DNA of 64,000 nt from assembly GCA_029718625.1 (NCBI GenBank), contig CM056380.1, positions 13,550,940-13,614,939 on the forward strand, read 5' to 3'. Each line of letters opens with the position of its first letter. The first letter of the stretch is position 1. The notes beneath the pieces are model-generated. The model did no database searches. It had not been told where the DNA came from and saw nothing but the letters and a program-made list of their open reading frames with translations. The position numbers were made by a program, and so were the translations under genes. Below are positions 12,902 through 24,010 of the stretch, piece after piece. The stretch is from Synaphobranchus kaupii (lineage: Eukaryota; Chordata; Actinopteri; Anguilliformes; Synaphobranchidae).

Positions 12902-12909
12902 CACACAAA

Positions 12910-12945
<36 letters not shown>

Positions 12946-13168
12946 CTCACGCACATGCATACACACACAAATGCAAACACACTCATAAACACACACACAA
13001 ACATACTCTGTCTATCACACACACAAACACACACATTAATACATTCACACACATACACATGCATACACTCTCACACACAATGTGCACATGCACGCACACA
13101 CACAAAAACACACACTCTGTCTCACTCACTCACACACACACAAAAACACACACACACACGCACAGGCG
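12902..13168 (+). repeat. CA-rich compound microsatellite
   Basis: CA runs with cactctgtct and acacaaacac interruptions. Confidence 0.92.
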
Positions 13169-13850
13169 CTTCCCTTTAATTAGGAGCAGATTTGGTTCCT
13201 GTCTTTTAAAAGGGGCGGGACAACACAAGCCGAGCTCGTCTGGGTGGTCTGGCCTCCCATTGGCCGAGACAGTGGCGTGCCGGCTAGACGATAACACAAA
13301 CCATCATTCTGCTTCTTAACAGGAGATGGGAAAGCGTTACCCCCACTAAACACAACAGTGTACAGAGCAGAGGACGTGGAGAGGGTTTAAAAGGAGGGGG
13401 GGAACCCCACACTCCCACTGAGATATGCCTGTGCGAAACCCAACGCCAAAAAATGCAAACATACCGACTAACACCAAAGCCAAAAAAAGGGAGACAATAA
13501 CCATAGGCTTGGTTTCCAGCTCAATCTTTCACTGCTATTTTAAAAGGGATCGTCCATATTTGCACAGAATCTTAGAGGGTATACTGCGTACACTGCACTT
13601 CTGTGTCCAGACTATACTGTCAGAGTCCTCTTCTCGGCCAAAGCATGGCCAGTTATTTCAAGGTTCAGATCAAGAACGCACTTTTCCCAACTAAAATAAT
13701 CAGACGGCAAAACCTTTGTGCCAACAGTTCAATGTGTATTCCTAGACTGGGAATATACAAAGCTGGAGGACAGACAGGGAGGGGTAAAAAGTATGTACAC
13801 TGTCACATCTGGTTTCCCTTCAGACAACAGGCCCCAGGACTGAAACTGAA
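13169..13850. other. non-repetitive intron segment
   Basis: No exon or repeat recognised. Open frames are short and without family resemblance. Confidence 0.4.
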
Positions 13851-14475
13851 ACACAGCTCTACTGAAACACAGCTCCACTGAAACATAGCTCTACTGAATC
13901 ACAGCTCTACTGAAACACATATCTACTGAAACACAGCTCTACTGAATCACAGCTCTACTGAAACACATATCTACTGAAACACAGCTCTACTGAAACACAG
14001 ATATACTGAAACTCAGCCCTACTGAAACATAGCTCCACTGAATCACAGCCCTACTGAAACACATATCTACTGAAACACAGATCTACTGAAACACAGCCCT
14101 ACTGAAACTTAGCCCTACTGAAACACAGCTCCACTGAAACACATATCTACTGAAACACAGCCCTACTGAAACACAGCCTTACTGAAACTCAGCCTTACTG
14201 AAACACAGCTCTACTGAAACTCAGCCCTACTGAAACACAGATCTACTGAAACACAGCCCTACGAAAACACAGATCCACTGAAACACAGATCTACTGAAAC
14301 ACAGCTCCACTGAAACACAGCTCTACAGAAACACAGCCCTACTGAAACACAGCTCTACTGAAACGCAGCCCTACTGAAACACAGCTCTACTGAAACATAG
14401 CCCTACTGAAATGCAGCCTTACTGAAACACAGCTCTACTGAAGCACAGCCCTACTGAAACGCAGCCTTACTAAAA
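13851..14475 (+). repeat. 16-bp minisatellite, about 39 copies
   Basis: Unit ctactgaaacacagct with ccct, atct and ccac variants in the four-base slot before ACTG. Confidence 0.95.
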
Positions 14476-15414
14476 CAGCTGGCTGTGCATTATTTGTGCA
14501 GCTCCCACTGACAGTGATAATGAAAGCACAGACAACTGGAGCATTTGCCCATCAGTGCCAGAAAGCAAAGTGTCTTCCGCTTAACTCTGATATCTTCTAG
14601 CACAATAACCATTGGCCAGCCGCTTACCTTCAAACAGAATATAAATCAAAGCAACTGTGCAATTCAGTCATTTCAAACAATAATTAGTCATGCATTTTCT
14701 CCAAATTCCAATGTTCCCTTCTTTTATCAAGCATTGGGAGAAATGTTGACTTAAATGACTTCCTGCACAACAAAACGGAAGAAAAAGAGCCAAGGTCATG
14801 GTTTTCCGATATTTTAATTATTAAATATGCCGGGCCTTTTAAATGACGGTACCATTTAGCATGCTACAAACAAAAAGCAATTTATTTCATTTTATTTTAA
14901 AGGATTGAAATGCCACGTGTGCTCTCAAAACAGTAGCTCTACCAAGCTGCCCACTCATGAGCAGACAGCCCTGTTGGGCACACGGGAAGAGCCTTTGGTT
15001 GACTGCTTAGCTTTAGCTAAGGAAATGTCATAAATCGCGTTTCTTCGCGTCATTTCAAGCAATTCCAATTTAAGCACTTTGCAATACAGCTAGCTAATTT
15101 TCTAGCTGCCAGAACAGCGGCGGATCAAAGCAGACTATGCTGCTGTCTATTAACGCTCACAGTTCCCAGATGATTGGGATTTAAAAAAAAAAAAAAAACA
15201 GTCTATAAGCAGCCTGCCAATAGCACAACTAACAAACCTCAGCCAGCAACATGAAAACATCCATCCCTTAGCTTGAAAGCACTCAGATCATGTAATTTAC
15301 CTTTCTGTCATTTATTACTGAACACCAACAATGACTCGCAAAATTTGGCTTTTTTTCCTCTTTGGAAATCAGGACTACACAGTTTTATTGTCCAAAATAT
15401 AGAATTACGTACTC
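14476..15414. other. non-repetitive AT-rich intron segment
   Basis: Unique-looking sequence with a short A run at 15183-15198. No exon recognised; possible conserved non-coding DNA, not testable here. Confidence 0.4.
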
Positions 15415-15499
<85 letters not shown>

Positions 15500-15538
15500 A
15501 CGCACACGCACACGCACACGCACACGCACACACTCACT
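15415..15538 (+). repeat. (CA)n followed by (CACACG)n
   Basis: About 35 CA units followed by seven cacacg units. Confidence 0.97.
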
Positions 15539-15675
15539 CACAACAAAGGCACGGTATATAAAAAAAGGGGAGGAGAGTTCTTGGAGGGCTTCCCCGATGG
15601 GGAAGGGACTGTGAGTATTTTAGGGCAGACCCCAACCACAGCAGCACAAATGCTTGATGCTCTGTATAGGTTTCA

Positions 15676-15676
<1 letters not shown>

Positions 15677-15744
<68 letters not shown>
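15677..15744 (+). repeat. (CA)n microsatellite
   Basis: About 33 CA units. Confidence 0.97.
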
Positions 15745-15746
<2 letters not shown>

Positions 15747-16180
15747 TATATACATTAATCTTTTTCAGTGTTTTAAGTTTGGACGAAGAGGAAACTGCGC
15801 CCACATTGAGCATGATGAAAAAGGGAAAGGCGCACAGCGATTCTGCCGCTTTGTGGAATTTAACAAGTCCAGATATTTTTCTGAGATATCAAGCATCAGC
15901 GTCTCCTGCGGGGAAATCATTCTCATCAACCAAGATAGCAACTTTTTTTTTCTTTTTTTTTTACCCCCACCATCAACAGTCAAAACCCAGCTCAGCGATT
16001 GGAGGCAGAGATTAGCAGAATTACAGTGTCCTTCAATACAGCTCGGCTTCTCTCTGCTCCAGACTGCGCAAAGCTGCGCAAAGCTGCGGTCTGAACAATA
16101 AATCCCTCACCAAATGCATTTGTTCTACTTTTTCTTGCCAAAACAGGAATCTTCCAAGACAAAACACACAAAGACTCACT

Positions 16181-16186
<6 letters not shown>

Positions 16187-16213
<27 letters not shown>
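16187..16213 (+). repeat. (CA)n microsatellite
   Basis: About 13 CA units, followed by a tacactata-rich stretch to 16290. Confidence 0.93.
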
Positions 16214-16215
<2 letters not shown>

Positions 16216-16290
16216 CACTATATTACACTACAACACACTATACACTGTATTACACTATGATGCTATATTACACTATAAACTAGATATTAC

Positions 16291-17174
16291 TGTACACTCG
16301 ATAACCCTGAAGTTAAGTTTAATAACTGAAGGGCCTGTTTTTAGTTCAGTATGACAAAGCCTACCTTCCAAAAGTGCAAAAAACACTCACTAACAAGAAA
16401 TAAATGATTCATTAACCATTTTAAACATTTTTGGCAAAACTATTCTCCATTCAAGTTTTCAGAAATTAAACTCCATGTTTCAGAAAGTGTTGCGTTCCGC
16501 AAAACACTGAGTAGTACAGACTACATGACAGGACACATTATTCCGGACATGACATAATCACAACAAACTTGCTATTCTTGTGATCATCGTTCACGAATAT
16601 TAGGTGTCTCATTTCTATCCTCCGTCTATTCAAATACATATGCAATGCAAACAGGAAATACCAATACTCACAATTAATGTAAGATAAGAATGAAAAATGA
16701 AATCAGTCGTTTGACCTTGTATTTGAAACTGCACCCTCAATGTAACAGGTAGAAGACTGAGCCTAACACAAATACCGACCCCATAATATGACGTCTAGAC
16801 AGAACTGCTATTTCCTAACGTCAATGATCACTGACAAACCCCAAACTTCCTGGGAAAAGTTATTCACATTTAATCATTTGTTGAGTCACACAACCGAATA
16901 ATAAATGTACAACAGACACGTCGGACTGGGGCAACATGGGGTTAAGAAATTATGAAAAGTAATTTCAAACTTTGAAACCCCCCCCCCCCCCCCCATAAAT
17001 ACATACATGAATAGATAAATAAATACATAAAACAAAGTACCGGGTTTGAAGTTTGTTTTATCTTGTAAAAAATATCCAGACACAAATTAGAAACAAAACT
17101 AAATGTACTGTAAGACGCTCGTGTTAATTCTGTGTCTGAAGTCTAGCCTATTAAAAGTCTGAGCCAAATTGGAT
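16291..17174. other. AT-rich intron segment near pmepa1 exon 1
   Basis: Contains GTCTAGAC at 16793-16800 and a C run at 16979-16995. No exon recognised. Confidence 0.4.
16793..16800. promoter_or_regulatory. palindromic Smad-binding element GTCTAGACAGA
   Basis: Exact GTCTAGAC followed by AGA, so an overlapping CAGA-type half site is also present. It lies 0.84 kb inside intron 1 from the pmepa1 donor. Confidence 0.45.
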
Positions 17175-17290
17175 GGAGATACTTAATCTTCTGTATGAGA
17201 TATCTTAATCTTCTGTATATGAGATATCTTAATCTCCTGTATATGAGATATCTTAATCTTCAGTATGAGATATTTAAACCTTCAGTATAA
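17175..17290 (+). repeat. ~26-bp repeat, about 4-5 copies
   Basis: Units contain gagatatcttaatcttctgt. Each has TAATCT or TAATCC, the OTX/PITX homeodomain core. 0.35 kb inside intron 1. Confidence 0.88.
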
Positions 17291-17643
17291 CCTCGTACCG
17301 GAGTCATCTTTGTTATGACGACACGGGCAATATTCATTGCCAAGAGCGCATTCGACAACCTACTACATGTTTCAGCTCACAAATACTGTTCAGAAACTAA
17401 TAAAAGTCGCCATCGAGCTATGTATGATAGAAAACAAAACCCAAACGCTAAAGAAACCCATTTTAATCGACAGACCGTTCCCCAAAACCTAGCCCGCTAG
17501 CTAGAGGCACAAACTAGGCAGACTTGTTCGCTGGAAAATAAAAGGCGCAGTGGAAACCGAAGTCAAGTTTGCTGGCAAGCTACATTCAAGGGGAAAGTAT
17601 GAGTTGGCTACCCTTGCTATGATAGAAACAAAAAAGTACTTAC

Positions 17644-17749
17644 TGATCTCCATACTCTGTAATGAAGTGGAGCGTTTGCAGTTACATGTACAGGATACAT
17701 TGGTCTGGATGGCCGCTGTACCGTTTATTAGACCCATGAAGTTTAACAT
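17644..17749 (-). CDS. pmepa1: pmepa1 first coding exon (rest of gene off the left edge)
   Basis: First coding exon of the prostate transmembrane protein, androgen induced 1 homologue (TMEPAI). The reverse strand reads MLNFMGLINGTAAI, then NVSCTCNCKRS, then SLQSMEI, 35 codons plus one base. Human PMEPA1 isoform a begins with the same plan from memory: M at 1 and 5, an N-S/G-T-A-A stretch, NVSCTCNCKRS, then QSMEIT. The codon before the ATG is an in-frame TAA, which fixes the start at 17749. The exon ends in ATC-A followed by a perfect GTAAGT donor (17643-17638), phase 1, matching the I-T boundary expected before the membrane segment. PMEPA1 is a single-pass membrane adaptor; known PPxY and Smad-interacting motifs lie in later exons, so none are visible here. 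It is known to damp TGF-beta signalling and to be induced by it. No sequence for the following hydrophobic exon was found at 1-17643. The paralogue ldlrad4 starts differently and is less likely. Confidence 0.93.
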
Positions 17750-18188
17750 TTAAATGTGGAAATCTACGAGGAAACGGCTCAACGATCGGTCCAGCTGTCC
17801 CTTCTCTTTTTTTCTCGCTGAGGTTGCAATCTAATAAAAAAATGCAACGCTGTTTTTTCCTCCTTCGGCACGCTTCTACGGGTGGTAGTCAGGGGTCTGT
17901 AACGGGTCTCAGTTGCCTTCGTCCCCCCCAGCCCGGGACGTCTGCCGGCCCTCCGTGCTCCAGTATCCCCGCTGTTTATTAACAGACAGCTTGTGCTACT
18001 TTGTATCCGTCTGTCTGACGGCTTCTGCGCCTCATTCAAGTCCAAGTGGGCTCGGATCCCGTGGGGGCGGTGCTTCCAGGCAGACAGGATTACGTCAGCG
18101 CCAGACTTGAGCTACCGAGAGTGACAGGCTACCTGGCCAATCAGAGGGAAATTCCCAGCCGGCAGCAGTTTTTGTAAAGGTTTACAAA
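17750..18188 (-). promoter_or_regulatory. pmepa1: pmepa1 promoter and 5' leader, probably bidirectional
   Basis: The segment upstream of the pmepa1 ATG is GC- and CpG-rich compared with its surroundings. It carries a GC box (GGGGGCGG, 18063-18070), a CRE/ATF-like TTACGTCA (18090-18097), a CCAATCA box (18137-18143) and a palindromic NF-kB motif GGGAAATTCCC (18146-18156). There is no clear TATA box. A short upstream reading frame starting ATG AGG CGC (18035 down to 17979, 18 codons) would lie in the leader if transcription starts near the GC box. Several CAGAC/GTCTG Smad-type half sites occur between 17980 and 18090. The transcription start itself cannot be placed from sequence. Confidence 0.6.
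18146..18156. promoter_or_regulatory. palindromic NF-kB-like site
   Basis: GGGAAATTCCC is an exact match to the palindromic kB consensus. It lies 3 bp from a CCAAT box and about 400 bp upstream of the pmepa1 ATG. Function is inferred from the motif alone. Confidence 0.5.
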
Positions 18189-18242
18189 ATGACACAGAAG
18201 CTGCCTGCTTGGATCCGCTCAATTGCGACATTTAGTTTCAAA
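18189..18242 (+). other. candidate divergent first exon upstream of pmepa1
   Basis: On the strand opposite pmepa1, an ATG at 18189 opens MTQKLPAWIRSIATFSFK and runs straight into a consensus donor, AAA followed by GTAAGT (18243-18248), in phase 0. The CCAAT box and kB motif lie 30-50 bp upstream in the right place for a promoter. A 9-bp inverted repeat (18170-18178 and 18181-18189, 2-bp spacer) abuts the ATG. It could be coding or the first exon of a long non-coding RNA. In human the NF-kB-induced lncRNA NKILA arises divergently at PMEPA1. No second exon was identified, and a chance donor is possible. Confidence 0.35.
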
Positions 18243-18262
18243 GTAAGTGACGACACAACGTA

Positions 18263-18329
<67 letters not shown>

Positions 18330-18330
18330 G
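18263..18330 (+). repeat. (CTGT)17 tetranucleotide repeat
   Basis: Uninterrupted tctgtctg run of 17 units, beginning 15 bp after the candidate divergent donor. Each unit contains the Smad box GTCT. Confidence 0.98.
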
Positions 18331-19931
18331 ACTTTACTGTCTGGCCATCTGTCTGCTGATCTTGTGCATGCGAGGGACTGGTTCAGTTGCATTCATAGAC
18401 AGGGCATCAGGAAACGAGTCAACTCAATGCTCACAGTAAGTTTTTATGCAAAATCACAAACAGTAGGCTCCATTTTACTGATCCCTTGATCAATCTCTCA
18501 CAGTATCTCACGGGTACCATCCCTTACTTGATTATAAATAATCATAAGCATTGTGTTTTGAAAATGTGTTTCTTGTGTGACAAAGCAGTATTACATGAAA
18601 AAGAGCGTATAATTTCCCAGTAATATATCCAACATTGTACATCCATACGACACACACATACTATTACAGTCACACAATGACTGGTTGTGTATTACACCTA
18701 ATATGTATTGATTTATCTCCTTGTTATGTGTTGTTTCGCCCTCAGTCAGCCTAGCTGAGTGCAATAACGGTGTCTGACTCTTATATATCGATGCTGTTGC
18801 CACTGTTCAAGTTGTTTAAGATCAAGCAGCTGACCACGTCAACTCCACGGAAAAGGTGCTTTCTATTTTGTTATATATGGAGATTTTATAACTTTATTTA
18901 TATCCAGTGTTAAATTAACTCTGATATAGTACACTTTACTCTAACGGAGTACATTTGAGCCCAGTTGAACTCATATAAACGCTATGAGAGTTGAATTAAT
19001 ACCCAATATTGTACTGTGTGTCGGTCTTACATAATGTTGCATGACAATGAACGTTATTTCCTTTTTAAAAATGCAATATTGCACTCACAGAAAAATGCAT
19101 TCTGCCCTAAAACACAGCTTTAAAGGGATTTGCACATGTAGCCTATAGTGCCGCGGGGAGGTGCAGTTCAGGTGGCGGAACATGGATAGCCTACATTTCA
19201 TGCAGATTTGCGTTAATTTTGTGTTCTGTAATATTAGCGTAAAAGCGTATACTTCGTCAGGTGATAATTGAATTTGTTAAATAAATTAACAAAGGATGTT
19301 GCATCTTTGCGTGCTGAGCAAGAGAGACGTTACCTCAAGCAGTCCACTACACGAACTGAAACTGCAAAAAGTCTGTAGCAGTAAACAATATAGGCAACAC
19401 CGAAGTTTGACAGCTGCAGTCAACACCGTTTTGACAGGCCAATCTGGTAAGGTATTTTGAAGACTTAAGGCAAACACAATTTTACATATTCTGTCTACCC
19501 ACGTCTAAATTTCAGCCTGTAAAGAGTATGCCCTAGTCCCCTACTCATCACAATTGAATCCAATTAAGCCACAGAAATCTGAGAACAAATTACATTTCAA
19601 ATCATGAGTGGTCATTTAGTTATGAAACAGGACCGATAGTATGATTAGGCTGCTGCCCCCTAATGGACAATTGCAGAAATGCAGGACTGCACGCAAATCG
19701 CAAGGTTTCAAAAATATTATTCTTGGAACTGTTTTGGCTTACACTCCTTTAACGAGGAGTAATTACAAATAATCACATCTATATCTTTGCCTGTAAAATA
19801 ATAATTAATAAAAACATATCCCATTTGTTCTGTTGTGTGCATTTTTCCATCCAAGCAAAAATATAATTATAAATCTGAATGCCATGGTGATATCAGGGGT
19901 AACATGGATGGGGACATAGGGCCCCACATAG
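18331..19931. other. AT-rich intergenic segment
   Basis: No coding sequence recognised. A CTCF-like motif is at 19651-19667. A short TATATA-rich region is near 18870-18910. Confidence 0.4.
19651..19667 (-). promoter_or_regulatory. CTCF-like motif, reverse orientation
   Basis: Reverse strand reads TCCATTAGGGGGCAGCA, matching the CTCF core CCA..AGGGGGCAG. Motif match only. Confidence 0.5.
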
Positions 19932-19988
19932 TTGTGTGTGTGTGTGTGTGTGTGTGTGTTTGTGTATGCATATGTGTGTGTGTGCGTG
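19932..19988 (+). repeat. (GT)n microsatellite
   Basis: GT run with tatgcatatg interruptions. Confidence 0.93.
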
Positions 19989-21500
19989 TAGGCATATAGC
20001 GACCAAAGACGTACCCTAAATATGACTTTGCAAACCCATTGCATGAATCTGACCAAACTACCGGTAGCCTATGTATGTTTTTTGCTTTTTGTTAATAAAT
20101 GAATCGATGAATGAATGAATAAATAAAATTAATCTGACCAGACAACCAATTAACAACAAAAACATTATTTCAAGTGAATTAGTCACTCACTGGCAAATTA
20201 CATTGCATTAAAGCACCCCTGACGATCACATTTTCACGTCATATTAATAGCCCAGATTAGTGCTCTCCAGAGAGTCTGAATGGCAGAGACAGTTCAGGTT
20301 CAGACAACTGACCAGAAACTCTGCTCCCAGCCACAAATCAGTAAATACACAATGTGTCAACAAGCAATCCTGGCGATGCTGGTGTCTGCTGGGAATTATA
20401 GTTCTGATACTCTGTGAAATTTGAGCTCACTGGCCTCTGAAAACATGCATCTTCTTAGATGGCTCTGGATGAAATCTTGCTTTTTTGTTTTTTTTTGCCC
20501 ATCAAAGTCACCTGTTGGTTTGTCAGTGCAAATGAACTTGGTGGAATGATTGCAAAACAACTGAGCACAGCCAATGAGATCCTCACCCTTTCCTCCATGT
20601 CCAGCACGATGAAACTGAAAAGATTCCTTCTAGAATGTTCCATTTTACAACTTAAAGCGATATCCCTAGAAATGCCAATTTATGCAATGAATTCTTTCAG
20701 CTTAATCTTTTTGCAAAGCCTTGATCCTAAATTTAAAAAAACCCAGAACCAAGCAGGAGGATTAAGAATTTAAAATTTCTATTTTGAAAAACGGGTTGTA
20801 ATCCCCAAATACTCAACTTATAATATACATTTAACTTTAATTAAAGGAGAAGCTGTGCTTTCACATCTTGGGATATTCTTCATTTTTTTGCCGATGTTCA
20901 TTATTTCAGTAAATCATTATGAAAACATCTAAAGAGATATCAGCCAGGGTGGAGCACGTTATTATTAACCATTATTATTCTGTGTGAAAGTGCACGCCAT
21001 TGAAATGCTGCCTCAGATTCTGTTTCATCTGCTGTCTTAGACAGATTAACAGCAAGGGAGGGAGAGAGAAGGATGTGTCCGTTTGTTTTGTTTGTCTGTC
21101 TGTCTGTCTGTCTGCCCCTGACTGTTTACCGGCAGATATCAGTAATCAGGAAGAGCCTCCAGTCATTCGTTGCAAAACACGACTTGCGGTCAGACAGGGG
21201 CGGACTTCCCAGAGATTAAAATAAGCCCTTTTTTTGTGTCGAGTTTAAAACTTCGCCTCTCTCCGAATTGGTTCAGGCAAAGTAGTTTCTGTTTATGAAT
21301 ATGGACGCGCTTCTCTGCATGCTCATTTGATTATGAAAGAGTTGTATTTTAAATGAATGGACAGTTTTGTTTTATCGGCCCCCCCACCCCCCCTGTTCAG
21401 TTCCTTCCTCTACAAGCTCATCTTATCTATACCTGAGCACACCTGCAGCTCTCTGCTCATACCTGTTCATCAGACAGGTATATAGCATAAACGGCCTATG
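19989..21500. other. intergenic segment
   Basis: A (TGAA)n stretch at 20098-20123, a ZNF143-like motif at 20385-20404 (ctgctgggaattatagttct) and a short (GTCT)n at 21091-21113. The open frame at 20459-20773 has no recognisable family. Confidence 0.4.
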
Positions 21501-21508
21501 CTCTATGC

Positions 21509-21890
21509 CAGTGGTCTCCAACCCTGTTCCTGGAGAGCTACCATCCTGTAGGTTTTCAGTTCAACCCTAATTTGGCACACCTGATTCTACTAATTAGCAG
21601 CTCAGCAAGATCTCTAGCTGATGAATGAGGTGTGCTTTGTTAGGGTTGGAGTGAAAACCTACAGGACGGTAGATCTCTAGCTGTTGAAGGAGGTGTGCTT
21701 TGTTAGGGTTGGAGTGAAAACGTACAGGACGGTAGATCTCTAGCTGATGAATGAGGTGTGCTTTGTTAGGGTTGGAGTGAAAACGTACAGGACGGTAGAT
21801 CTCTAGCTGATGAATGAGGTGTGCTTTGTTAGGGTTGGAGTGAAAACCTACAGGATGGTAGATCTCCAGGAACAGGGTTGGAGACCACCG
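21509..21890. mobile_element. hAT-type MITE with perfect 8-bp target duplication
   Basis: Starts CAGTGGTCTCCAACCCTG and ends CAGGGTTGGAGACCACCG, nearly perfect terminal inverted repeats. Flanked by CTCTATGC (21501-21508 and 21891-21898). Eight-bp duplications and a CAGTGG end are typical of hAT elements. No transposase. A block of about 62 bp (gatctctagctgatgaatga onward) is repeated about four times inside. Confidence 0.9.
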
Positions 21891-21898
21891 CTCTATGC

Positions 21899-22349
21899 CA
21901 TTACACGGACACTGTCCTTCGCTTCTCTTCCAAAGTGTTTACATTTGCTTGAAATTGCAGACTTCCTCGAGCTCCTTTACTCCTCAGGTATTTCCTGCGC
22001 TGGAAAAGCGGCCCTCTGCTGTGCTTAAAACATCTGTACGACAAAGGCGACGCACTTCAGTCGCTCTCTGATCTGAAAATAGCAGGGTGTACGTACGCGA
22101 GCTCTGAGATGTGGGCTCATGTAGTTGTGTATACACAGCAGAGCGTAGACCCATGTCTAGACATTTAAACACCTCCCAGAACATGCCCGCTCCTAGCTGC
22201 CGTGTAATTTGCACCATTAAAATGCGCAGGGCAGGTTGTAATTGTGAAACACGCACTAGTCAGCCGCCCCAGAATATCCCGAATATTATCTCCATTTGTA
22301 AGTGGAGCACTCGCCTAAATTACACTGAGGAAGAGGACTTAGACACAGA

Positions 22350-22350
<1 letters not shown>
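21899..22350. other. intergenic segment
   Basis: Contains GTCTAGAC at 22155-22162. No exon recognised. Confidence 0.4.
22155..22162. promoter_or_regulatory. palindromic Smad-binding element GTCTAGAC
   Basis: Exact match 4.4 kb upstream of the pmepa1 first exon. Confidence 0.4.

Positions 22351-22410
<60 letters not shown>
22351..22410 (+). repeat. (GT)n microsatellite
   Basis: About 30 GT units. Confidence 0.97.
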
Positions 22411-22412
<2 letters not shown>

Positions 22413-22450
22413 AAATATCTGTTGTTTATGTTGTATAAATAAATGATGAA

Positions 22451-23445
22451 TAAAAAAATAATCTCAGCATAAGTGAGAAATGTATGAGAATAAGTGAAAC
22501 ATATATCAGCATAAGTGAGAAATGTATGAGAATAAGTGAAAAATATATCAGCATAAGTGAGAAATGTATGAGAATAAGTGAAACATATATCAGCATAAGT
22601 GAGAAATGTATGAGAATAAGTGAAACATATATCAGCATAAGTGAGAAATGTATGAGAATAAGTGAAAAATATATCAGCATAAGTGAGAAATGTATGAGAA
22701 TAAGTGAAACATATATCAGCATAAGTGAGAAATGTATGAGAATAAGTGAAAAATATATCAGCATAAGTGAGAAATGTATGAGAATAAGTGAAACATATAT
22801 CAGCATAAGTGAGAAATGTATGAGAATAAGTGAAACATATATCAGCATAAGTGAGAAATGTATGAGAATAAGTGAAAAACATATCAGCATAAGTGAGAAA
22901 TGTATGAGAATAAGTGAAAAATATATCAGCATAAGTGAGAACTGTATGAGAATAAGTGAAACATATATCAGCATAAGTGAGAAATGTATGAGAATAAGTG
23001 AAACATATATCAGCATAAGTGAGAAATGTATGAGAATAAGTGAAAAATATATCAGCATAAGTGAGAAATGTATGAGAATAAATGAAACATATATCAGCAT
23101 AAGTGAGAAATGTATGAGAATAAGTGAAACATATATCAGCATAAGTGAGAAATGTATGAGAATAAGTGAAACATATATCAGCATAAGTGAGAAATGTATG
23201 AGAATAAGTTAAACATATATCAGCATAAGTGAGAAATGTATGAGAATAAGTGAAAAATATATCAGCATAAGTGAGAAACGTATGAGAATAAGTGAAACAT
23301 ATATCAGCATAAGTGAGAAATGTATGAGAATAAGTGAAAAATATATCAGCATAAGTGAGAAATGTATGAGAATAAGTGAAAAATATATCAGCAGAAGTGA
23401 GAAATGTATGAGAATAAGTGAAACATATATCAGCGTAAGTGAGAC
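22451..23445 (+). repeat. 42-bp minisatellite, about 24 copies
   Basis: Unit contains agcataagtgagaaatgtat then gagaataagtgaaacatata, with AAACAT and AAAAAT subtypes interspersed. A 42-bp unit keeps frame, so open frames appear on both strands (for example repeats of MRISETYISISEKC); these are not genes. Confidence 0.97.
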
Positions 23446-23585
23446 CATCTCAGTGTAGGTCAGAAATATCTCATTGTGAAACATATCTCAACACAAGTGA
23501 GTCATATCTCAACATAGGTGAGACATATCTCAACATAGGTGAGACATATCTCAACATAGGTGAGACATATCTCAGGGCAAGTGAG
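23446..23585 (+). repeat. ~21-bp repeat, about 5 copies
   Basis: Unit cataggtgagacatatctca; related in style to the 42-bp array it abuts. Confidence 0.88.
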
Positions 23586-23920
23586 GGTTTGCAAACCCAG
23601 TAAGTTTCTCAGTTCCCTGACAGGTGGTGAAGGTTGAGAAGTGGCTTGTTAGTGGTGTATAATCAGGCTGCTCCTGACTGTGTAAAGAGATGTGTAAGAG
23701 ATAGGAGTGATTGACAGGAGTTAAATGGGGTGACCTCAGAATGCCTCAAATACAAGTATTAAAGCCTTCATTCATTGGAAATACTGGCTGGTGGTATCAT
23801 TTTGTTTTAGTGCGGAGGAGCTTGTTATTCCTGTTTTTGCCTGTTGCTATGACCATCCATAGAGTTCTCAAGTGGTTAAAAGCATGGACAAGTGATGGAC
23901 AACTGCTGATTTTGGATCCT

Positions 23921-23969
23921 TGTGTGTGCGTGTGTGTGCCTGTACCTGTGTTTGTGTGTGTGTGTTTCT

Positions 23970-24007
<38 letters not shown>

Positions 24008-24010
24008 CGA
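23921..24010 (+). repeat. (GT)n(GA)n microsatellite
   Basis: GT-rich run ending in gagagagagagag. Confidence 0.93.

Noticed and set aside
17779..18045. 88-codon frame upstream of pmepa1 as a possible upstream coding region
   Set aside because: It begins with TTG, not ATG, and resembles nothing known. Only a short ATG frame (18035-17979) is a plausible upstream frame.
22426..23484. Open frames of 200-250 codons on both strands
   Set aside because: The 42-bp unit is a multiple of three and stop-free in several frames; no conserved domain, and both strands are open.
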